Shown piece by piece: positions 6,072 through 11,099 of a stretch of DNA of 11,099 nucleotides. Origin of the DNA: an uncultured Prevotella sp. (GTDB taxonomy: Bacteria; Bacteroidota; Bacteroidia; Bacteroidales; Bacteroidaceae); contig CAJLYG010000094.1 in assembly GCA_905210845.1 (NCBI GenBank), forward strand, positions 1-11,099, in the 5' to 3' direction. Below the pieces are notes generated by a model. It ran no database searches, was not told where the DNA came from, and worked only from the letters and a program-made list of their open reading frames with translations. Made by a program: the position numbers and the translations under genes. The first letter of the stretch is position 1. Every line of letters begins with the position of its first letter.

Positions 6072-7289
6072 TCATAGTCCTAGTTTTTTGAGCCTGCCAC
6101 CATACTTGTCCATGTCATCAAGCACCTTCTTGTTGGTCATCTGGGCATAGATCTGGGTGTATCTCGTGCTGCTGTGTCCAAGCATTACGGCAATCGTCTC
6201 CTCGGGGACGCCATTCATCAGCGCCAGCGTCGCGAAAGTATAACGGGCTACTCTGAATGTGAGATTCTTGTTGATTCCGCACACGCCGGCAATTTCTTTC
6301 AGATATTCATTTGTCTTTGTGGATGACTTCAACGGGAAAAGGCTGCCATCATCCTGCTTGCTGCGCATCCTTCTGTATTTTCGGATGAGCTTCAGCGGCT
6401 TGTCCAGAAGTGGGACGAATACGGGCTGTCCGTTTTTCTTTCTGTGGGTGTTTATCCATTTCTTGCCACAGCTTTCAACTACGTCATCGTCCTTCAGGCG
6501 GCTGATCTCACAATAATACATGCCCGTATAGCATGCGAACACAAATACGTCGCGCACCCGTTCAAGCCGCTTGGTGCCGAGCCTCTTAACTATGACGGCG
6601 TGCAGCTCACGGTCCGTAAGGTAAGTGCGCTTCACCGGGTCCAAGTGATGGACAATACCAATATACGGATCACTGACTATCACGCCGAGCCTGATTCCGA
6701 ACAAGATGATGCTCCTAAAAGTCTTGAGGGACTTGCAGGCTGTGTTGTTGTTCTGCCCCTTGAAGTTCTTCAGATATTGGAAGTAGTCCTCGATGATTAC
6801 GGGTGACAGCCTGTACAGCCCAATGTCTTCCTTTCCGTACCTTGACCGGAGCATATCCAGGAAGCGTCTTTCTGCAAGCATGTACTTATACTTCGTGGTC
6901 TTGCCGGTCTTACCATTCTGGCCATTGAACTTGAAGCTGTTGAACTTTTCAAGAAGTTTCTTGACGGTCGTTATGTCACCGTCACAACGCTTGTACTGGG
7001 CCTTTATATCCCCAATTGTAATCTGGTGATGCTGCCCGATCTGGTAATATACCGAGTACAGAGAATGCGCTATTCTGTCCAGCTCCTCGTTGGACCTTGC
7101 AGCCTGTTCGTCATCACCGCGCACTCTGCCTGTAAGTCCGTTCCAATGTCCTGGCATTACCTTTACACCCGTGCTGCCGATGCTCAGGCGTTTGCCGTCA
7201 AGGTTGATTCGGGAAATGACAGGTTCCATGCCATCCCTGTTTGAATAATTGCTTCTGACGTAGAAGCTTACTGAGAATTTATGTACCAT
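6072..7289 (-). CDS. Tyrosine recombinase / integrase of an integrative element
   Basis: This 405-residue protein has the three-part layout of Bacteroidetes integrases: an arm-binding N-terminal domain (about 1-100, with ISRINLDGKRLSIGSTGVKV), a SAM-like core-binding domain (about 105-215) and a catalytic domain (about 220-395). It would cut and rejoin DNA at an attachment site through the nucleophile Tyr381 (TQIYAQM), with His372 in LGHSS. Other active-site positions are unusual. The first Arg position (TGMYY, 255-259) is Tyr258. The HxxRH box reads FRVARY (345-350), so both His are replaced (Arg346, Tyr350) and only Arg349 remains. Loss of the first Arg is known in IntDOT-like enzymes; the box II change is less usual. 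The gene is transcribed away from the tRNA-Ser 200-400 bases from it, the usual place for an island integrase. The frame is intact. Activity is uncertain. Confidence 0.9.
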   Translation of the reverse strand: MVHKFSVSFYVRSNYSNRDGMEPVISRINLDGKRLSIGSTGVKVMPGHWNGLTGRVRGDDEQAARSNEELDRIAHSLYSVYYQIGQHHQITIGDIKAQYKRCDGDITTVKKLLEKFNSFKFNGQNGKTGKTTKYKYMLAERRFLDMLRSRYGKEDIGLYRLSPVIIEDYFQYLKNFKGQNNNTACKSLKTFRSIILFGIRLGVIVSDPYIGIVHHLDPVKRTYLTDRELHAVIVKRLGTKRLERVRDVFVFACYTGMYYCEISRLKDDDVVESCGKKWINTHRKKNGQPVFVPLLDKPLKLIRKYRRMRSKQDDGSLFPLKSSTKTNEYLKEIAGVCGINKNLTFRVARYTFATLALMNGVPEETIAVMLGHSSTRYTQIYAQMTNKKVLDDMDKYGGRLKKLGL

Positions 7290-7477
7290 GTCTTTAATTT
7301 TTATGACCGCCCCATGAGACTTGTCTGCCGCATAAAGGACGGTCGGTTAAACTTCCGGTACAATATAATGTTTGTGCGGAAACGATGGCTACTGAACTCA
7401 AAGAAAATTCAGGTCATAGATTAAACAAATTAAATTAATATTATTTTACCATGGAGGCAGGCATCCCGTGATTTTCT

Positions 7478-7525
7478 GGCTACAAATAATAATAGTTTAC
7501 AAAAAATGTAGCCGAATTGTAGCCG
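7478..7525. repeat. Cluster of TGTAGCC motifs, candidate integrase arm sites
   Basis: TGTAGCCG occurs twice in direct orientation, 11 bases apart (7507-7514 and 7518-7525). An inverted copy, GGCTACA, lies at 7478-7484. Repeated short motifs between an integrase gene and the attachment end are typical of arm-type binding sites read by the N-terminal domain of such integrases. The assignment is positional, not proven. Confidence 0.45.
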
Positions 7526-7584
7526 CTATAACATTCGTTAAGAGTTAAGGACTGATTTTCTGTTGAATAAATTAAAATCTTCAG

Positions 7585-7625
7585 AAAAGCAAAAATCCTG
7601 TAACTTGTTGAAAGTCACAGGATTT
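7585..7625 (-). terminator. Terminator hairpin downstream of tRNA-Ser
   Basis: Read on the minus strand, AAATCCTGT (7625-7617) pairs with ACAGGATTT (7601-7593) as a perfect 9-bp stem with a 15-base loop, running into TTTTTGC. It lies 55 bases after the tRNA 3' end and fits termination of the tRNA transcript. Confidence 0.65.
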
Positions 7626-7679
7626 ATACTGTTTTGTTATTCTGTCTTAATTCTACGTTTTTAAGACAATTTAACAAAG

Positions 7680-7764
7680 CGGAGAGAGAGGGATTCGAAC
7701 CCCCGGTACCTCTCGGTACGACGGTTTTCAAGACCGTTGTAATCGACCACTCTACCATCTCTCC
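7680..7764 (-). tRNA. tRNA-Ser (anticodon UGA)
   Basis: On the minus strand a 7-bp acceptor stem, GGAGAGA with TCTCTCC, closes an 85-base cloverleaf. It has the D-loop region TGGTAGAGTGG, an anticodon arm ACGGT-CTTGAAA-ACCGT with anticodon TGA (7730-7728), a long variable arm (GTACCGAGAGGTAC), a T-arm with GGTTCGAATCC and discriminator G at 7680. The long variable arm and G73 are serine hallmarks. CCA is not encoded. A strong promoter lies upstream and a terminator hairpin downstream. Its 3' end faces the integrase gene, making it the likely integration landmark of the island. Confidence 0.96.
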
Positions 7765-7799
7765 TTTGCTTTTGATGTCCTATGGTCGGAAAGCGAGTG

Positions 7800-7831
7800 C
7801 AAAGGTAATGGCTTTTTTTGACTCTGCCAAA
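7800..7831 (-). promoter_or_regulatory. Promoter of tRNA-Ser
   Basis: Read on the minus strand this is TTTG (7831-7828), 20 bases, then TACCTTTG (7807-7800), a full match to the Bacteroidetes consensus. The implied start is about 30 bases before the tRNA 5' end at 7764. Confidence 0.75.
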
Positions 7832-7979
7832 TTTTTACTCTACTTTTTTCGGACTTGATGGAAAGAAGTCCTACTTTCGGCCTTAGGATTTCATCATGAG
7901 GGTGTCCTGACCGTCCTTAAAAATATTGAAAAGCCTCTTAATAATATTTGCTTTTTATTCGGAATACCAGAAATATGTC

Positions 7980-7987
7980 TATATTTG
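7980..7987 (+). promoter_or_regulatory. Possible -7 box for the small membrane peptide gene
   Basis: TATATTTG matches TAnnTTTG and lies about 60 bases before the ATG at 8049. The nearest upstream TTTG (7947-7950) is 29 bases away, longer than the usual 19-21, so the match is partial. Confidence 0.35.
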
Positions 7988-8048
7988 CCGAAAGTTAGTT
8001 TTAGGTATGAAGATTTTATAGGAAGAAATTAAAAAATGGAGGTTTAAT

Positions 8049-8195
8049 ATGAATACGAAGATAGTTTTGGCTTTGGCAGGGATTGCGACGATGGCTGTCG
8101 CCGTTGGGGTTTCTATTTCCAATCGGAGAGATCGGGTTACGCGTTATATCCGTACCCACTCCAGGTGGCCTTATCGTTGTGCGAAAGTCATGTAG
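8049..8195 (+). CDS. Small putative membrane peptide, function unknown
   Basis: This 48-codon frame starts at ATG 8049 with a good Shine-Dalgarno GGAGG (8038-8042) six bases ahead. Residues 4-24 (KIVLALAGIATMAVAVGVSI) form a hydrophobic helix of the size of one membrane span. A basic tail follows, with NRRDRVTRYIRTHSR (25-39), so the expected topology is a single anchor with a positive cytoplasmic side. I do not recognise the family. It lies directly upstream of the patatin gene, in the same frame, separated from it by the TAG at 8193-8195, so the two may be co-transcribed. Confidence 0.55.
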   Translation: MNTKIVLALAGIATMAVAVGVSISNRRDRVTRYIRTHSRWPYRCAKVM

Positions 8196-8242
8196 TTGTT
8201 TTTTTTGCTTGATGATTTGATCGGTTTTATCATTTTTATTCT

Positions 8243-8250
8243 TATCTTTG
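8243..8250 (+). promoter_or_regulatory. Possible -7 box for the patatin gene
   Basis: TATCTTTG is a perfect TAnnTTTG element 42 bases before the preferred start ATG at 8292. The closest TTTG upstream (8216-8219) is 23 bases away, slightly long. If used, translation must start at 8286 or 8292 and the hydrophobic stretch encoded before it is not expressed from this promoter. Confidence 0.4.
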
Positions 8251-8291
8251 TCGTTGAATACCAAAAAGACAACAATTTGAGGGGAATGGAA

Positions 8292-9209
8292 ATGATAAAG
8301 CTTGATAACATGGTAGAGAATGTCTTGGGCTTTTTTACGGAAAAGCCCAAAAGGGACGTGGCATTGGTGCTTTCCACAGGAGGAGCAAGGGGGCTTGCCC
8401 ATATTGGTGCCATTTACGAATTGATGGAGGAAGGTTTCCATATCACGTCGATAGCCGGGACTTCCATGGGGGCATTGATCGGAGGAATGTATGCTGCAGG
8501 AAGGCTTGATGATTACAAAGAGTGGATGAAAACCATTGACAAGCGGAAGATCCGTTCCTTAATTGATATCAAGTTGGGTAGGAACTCGTTCGTAAAGGGC
8601 GACCGTATCATCAACGCGATGAAGGAAATTGTGCCGGATGTGAGGATCGAGGATATGCAGATTCCTTATCGTGCGGTTGCTACAGATGTGATAACGGGCA
8701 AGGAAGTGATCTTTACCAAGGGCTCCTTGTATGAAGCCATACGTGCGTCCATTTCCATGCCAGGCTTTTATGAGCCAGTCAGGTATGACAACAAGGTCTT
8801 GGTTGATGGTGGACTTTCTAATCCTTTGCCTTTGAATCGCGTGAAGCGGAGTAAGAAAGACCTTTTAGTGGCTGTGGATGTGAGTGGACATAATTATCAG
8901 GCTCAGTTACAGTTTCAGCATGAAGTGCGGAAGCTGGAACGGGAGAAGATTCCCCTGATGTCCCTTATCGGCAAATTAGGCTTGTCGTCGGATGAAGATG
9001 AGATGAACTTAATTTCCCTTCTCAACCGTTCCTTTTCCATTTCCATCCATCACAATGCCTTGACGATGCTGAAACTCCTGCCGCCAGATATTTACGTCGG
9101 CATCCCGATGACTCGTTATACCACCTTCGACTTTGATAAGGCTGAGCGGTTGGAAGCGATTGGCAGGAACTATATGCGGAAAGCGATTGAGAAGTATCGG
9201 GACCAATAA
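8292..9209 (+). CDS. Patatin-like phospholipase family protein
   Basis: This 305-residue protein is a patatin-fold lipid acyl hydrolase, using a Ser-Asp dyad to cleave acyl esters of phospholipids or similar lipids. The oxyanion-hole motif is GGARG (30-34), the nucleophile Ser58 lies in GTSMG (56-60), and the catalytic Asp172 lies in DGG (172-174) within VDGGLSNPLP. This arrangement fits the bacterial RssA/YlbK-type subgroup of about 300 residues. No signal peptide is present from this start, so it should be cytoplasmic or peripheral to the inner membrane; its substrate is unknown. I prefer ATG 8292 because GAGGGG (8279-8284) is 7 bases ahead. ATG 8286 is too close to it. The frame is open back to 8196 and would add a hydrophobic segment if a TTG were used. 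The gene converges on the oxidoreductase with a gap of only 9 bases. Confidence 0.9.
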   Translation: MIKLDNMVENVLGFFTEKPKRDVALVLSTGGARGLAHIGAIYELMEEGFHITSIAGTSMGALIGGMYAAGRLDDYKEWMKTIDKRKIRSLIDIKLGRNSFVKGDRIINAMKEIVPDVRIEDMQIPYRAVATDVITGKEVIFTKGSLYEAIRASISMPGFYEPVRYDNKVLVDGGLSNPLPLNRVKRSKKDLLVAVDVSGHNYQAQLQFQHEVRKLEREKIPLMSLIGKLGLSSDEDEMNLISLLNRSFSISIHHNALTMLKLLPPDIYVGIPMTRYTTFDFDKAERLEAIGRNYMRKAIEKYRDQ

Positions 9210-9218
9210 AGCGTCTCC

Positions 9219-11099
9219 CTACAGCCTTTCTTTTTTCCTCGTCGTGCATTCATTTACCAAATAGGCGATGTTGAGATATGGTATCCCAGCATGATATTGA
9301 AGTCCTATCTCGCAAGTACGGCTATTTGAATAGCCTATCTCAATGTTTTCCTTCTCGATCTGTGGGCGGAGTTTCCGCAAGGCATACTTGTTGAGTTCTG
9401 GGAAGGTGAATCCCCGGTCACCCGCGAATCCACAGCAGCCAACCCCTTCTGGGAGCAGCACATGGGGTGTACACAACCTGGCGAGGTTGAGCATCATCGC
9501 TGTCAGTCCCAACTCGCGTGTGGAGCAGGTCACATGGATGGCGATCCTCCGGTCGATGGGATGAAAGTCCAGGCGGTCCTTCAGAAATGTCATGATAAAC
9601 TCTACCGGTTCGTAGAGCTTTAGCTTGTGCATGGTCTTGCGCATTCTGTGCAGACAAGGACTTTGGTCACAGAGGATCGGGTATTTCCCGTATTGGCTGG
9701 CTTCCCATAAAGCGTTTTCCAATTCCCCGCTTTTCTGGTCGGCGATGTCCATCATCCCCTTGCTTTCCCAGATCTGGCCGCAGCACATCTCCTGCATTCC
9801 TGTTGGGAAAATCACTTCATAACCCGCTTTATGGATCAACTGTACCATCTCGTCAACGACGGAGTTCTTGACGGGTGCGCCCTTAGAGAGTCCCATCGTT
9901 TGGTTGATACAGCTTGGGAAATATACCATTTTCAAGTCTGTTTCCGGCTGTCTTCCGAGGTCTTTCTGGCTGGGTTGTCTCCTGGCAGCAGGCATTGTAG
10001 GGATCCATTGAGGTATGCCGACCTTGTGAAGCATATTGCCGATGCGATATAGGTTCCTGGATCCAAGGATCTCTTGCCCCAGCCCAGCAATGCCGAGCAC
10101 GCCTCTCAATCCTGATTTGAGGGATCCTAAGTGCTGTGCTGCCACTTTTCCGATCGCGTAACCTGTCTTGTCCTGCATCATGTCTAACTGCCGGATCAGG
10201 TGAGTGATCTCCCCGGTGTTGATTTTCATGGGACAGGAAGTGGAGCATAAGCCATCTGATGCGCATGTCTGGTTGCCTTGGTATCGATATTGTTTCCGTA
10301 ATTCTTCAGCCTGTCTTCTGTTCCCGCCTTCTTGCTCCAACTCGCATATCTCTCGTTGAATGGCGATGCGCATCCTTGAAGACAAGGTCAGTCCGCAGGA
10401 TACACAGTTCACCTCACAGAACCCACATTCTATACATTTGTTGGCTCTGTCCACGGCTTCCTTCATCATCTGTGTCGAGGAGACCTTTCCTTCTTCTAAA
10501 GGAAGGTACTTAGCCCCGTCTGGGATCTTGTCCATAGGGAAGGAGAGGACGGGAAGGTGCTTCAGGTTCTTGATGAAGCAGTCGGGATCATCGTTGAAGA
10601 TCACGCCTGGGTTCAGGAGATGGCATGGGTCGAAAATGTCCTTGAGTCGTCTCATCACGTCAAAGGCCTCTTCGCCCCATTCGTATTTTACGAACGGAGC
10701 CATGTTGCGCCCGGTCCCATGCTCGGCTTTCAAGGATCCATGGTATTCTCCTATGACCAATTTGGCAACGTCCTTCATCATTCCTGCGTACCGGTTTACC
10801 TCTTCCTTGCTCTTGAAACTTTGGTTGAGGATGAAGTGATAGTTGCCCTCGAAGGCATGCCCATAGATGCAAGCATCCTTGTATCCATGTTCGGCAATGA
10901 GCCGTTGGAGCCTGACTGTGGCCTCGGGAAGGTCTTCGATGTGGAAGGCGACATCCTCGATCAGGCAAGAGGTACCAACCGGACGGGTGCCTCCTACTGA
11001 GGGGAAGATGCCCGACCTGATGGCCCAATACTGTTGGTAGACATGTGGATCGTCGGTGAAGGCAACAGGTCGGTAAAGGTCAAACTGGCTCATGCAGGC
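9219..11099 (-). CDS. FAD-binding and Fe-S-binding oxidoreductase, C-terminal part (5' end beyond window)
   Basis: About 626 residues of a larger protein are visible. The frame is open to the right edge, so the Met at 11093 is internal. Order, counting from that Met: end of a FAD-linked oxidase domain (about 1-170, with HAFEGNYHFIL, EHGTGRNMAPF and FDPCHLLNPG), then two 4Fe-4S motifs, CIECGFCEVNC (220-230) and CASDGLCSTSCP (277-288). Two CCG domains follow as in GlpC/LutA/HdrB-type subunits: FPSCINQ with EMCCGQ (392-439), and VTCSTRE with GCCGFAGDRG (521-561). This is the fused GlcD-GlpC architecture of proteins around 930 residues long that oxidise 2-hydroxyacids such as D-lactate and pass electrons through Fe-S clusters to the quinone pool. 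The substrate cannot be read from this part, since the FAD-binding PP-loop domain is outside. It ends TAG at 9219-9221, tail to tail with the patatin gene. Confidence 0.9.
   Translation of the reverse strand, partial: ACMSQFDLYRPVAFTDDPHVYQQYWAIRSGIFPSVGGTRPVGTSCLIEDVAFHIEDLPEATVRLQRLIAEHGYKDACIYGHAFEGNYHFILNQSFKSKEEVNRYAGMMKDVAKLVIGEYHGSLKAEHGTGRNMAPFVKYEWGEEAFDVMRRLKDIFDPCHLLNPGVIFNDDPDCFIKNLKHLPVLSFPMDKIPDGAKYLPLEEGKVSSTQMMKEAVDRANKCIECGFCEVNCVSCGLTLSSRMRIAIQREICELEQEGGNRRQAEELRKQYRYQGNQTCASDGLCSTSCPMKINTGEITHLIRQLDMMQDKTGYAIGKVAAQHLGSLKSGLRGVLGIAGLGQEILGSRNLYRIGNMLHKVGIPQWIPTMPAARRQPSQKDLGRQPETDLKMVYFPSCINQTMGLSKGAPVKNSVVDEMVQLIHKAGYEVIFPTGMQEMCCGQIWESKGMMDIADQKSGELENALWEASQYGKYPILCDQSPCLHRMRKTMHKLKLYEPVEFIMTFLKDRLDFHPIDRRIAIHVTCSTRELGLTAMMLNLARLCTPHVLLPEGVGCCGFAGDRGFTFPELNKYALRKLRPQIEKENIEIGYSNSRTCEIGLQYHAGIPYLNIAYLVNECTTRKKERL

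Larger units (their letters stand above)
7290..7679. other. Integrase upstream region and probable island end
   Basis: This 390-base AT-rich stretch has no gene. It contains a short inverted repeat, GACCG/CGGTC (7305-7309 and 7340-7344), three copies of a GGCTACA/TGTAGCC motif (7478-7525) and a terminator hairpin (7593-7625). The junction between island and chromosome should lie between 7525 and the tRNA 3' end at 7680, but I cannot place it without the other attachment site. No convincing Bacteroidetes promoter for the integrase was found. Confidence 0.5.

Noticed and set aside
7634..7858. Plus-strand open frame of 74 codons across the tRNA
   Set aside because: It is antisense to tRNA-Ser; the peptide EREGFEPP is the well-known false translation of the T-arm region of tRNA genes.
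8016..8441. Minus-strand 141-codon frame opposite the small peptide and patatin start
   Set aside because: It is low-complexity, has no recognisable motif, and lies opposite a clear patatin domain with its own ribosome-binding site.
9418..11028. Several plus- and minus-strand frames of 65-160 codons inside the oxidoreductase region
   Set aside because: They are shadows of the Fe-S oxidoreductase frame, which carries all the conserved cysteine motifs.
1..11099. CRISPR array or a second copy of the tRNA-Ser 3' end
   Set aside because: No regularly spaced repeats and no other copy of the T-arm/acceptor sequence were seen in the window.

Overview
The window looks like chromosome of a Bacteroidales bacterium (Bacteroides/Parabacteroides-like; genus not certain). 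Several upstream regions carry the Bacteroidetes sigma promoter pattern, TTTG, about 20 bases, then TAnnTTTG. Examples lie before the tRNA-Ser, the AbiEi-like gene and hipB. The protein families fit as well: an ISAon1-like transposase, an HNH endonuclease of a type common in Bacteroides, a DUF6088 antitoxin and an arm-type tyrosine recombinase.

Layout. (1) 1-2629: a decayed insertion sequence (89-1705) with roughly 70-bp imperfect terminal inverted repeats. Its two-ORF transposase has a one-base frameshift near 835 and appears to have lost its stop codon, so it reads in frame into the 3' part of an HNH endonuclease gene. The 5' part of that gene is absent from the left flank. (2) 2630-3921: a terminator, scraps of decayed coding sequence, an orphan AbiEi/DUF6088 antitoxin gene on the minus strand with no AbiEii toxin beside it, and the 3' remnant of a small Cys/His-rich gene. 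(3) 3922-5753: a complete hipB-hipA operon with a Bacteroidetes promoter, a palindromic candidate operator and an ATGA start/stop overlap. (4) 5754-7679: an AT-rich gap with a 13-bp perfect inverted repeat, a tyrosine recombinase on the minus strand, and its upstream region with repeated TGTAGCC motifs. (5) 7680-7764: tRNA-Ser(UGA) on the minus strand, its 3' end facing the integrase. (6) 8049-11099: apparently stable chromosome with a 48-residue putative membrane peptide, a patatin-like phospholipase and, convergent with it, the C-terminal part of a large FAD/Fe-S oxidoreductase cut by the window edge.

Interpretation. Everything left of tRNA-Ser reads as an integrated accessory island: integrase next to the tRNA 3' end, toxin-antitoxin genes, a dead IS and gene fragments. 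The right side reads as conserved chromosome. HipBA is the only complete functional module on the visible part of the island and probably stabilises it or serves in stress or phage responses. The other island genes are orphaned or broken. I found no CRISPR array and no second copy of the tRNA 3' end, so the distal island boundary probably lies left of the window. No clearly new multi-gene system is evident. The least ordinary items are the integrase active-site substitutions, the readthrough transposase-HNH frame, the extended HipA and the hydrophobic in-frame leader of the patatin gene.
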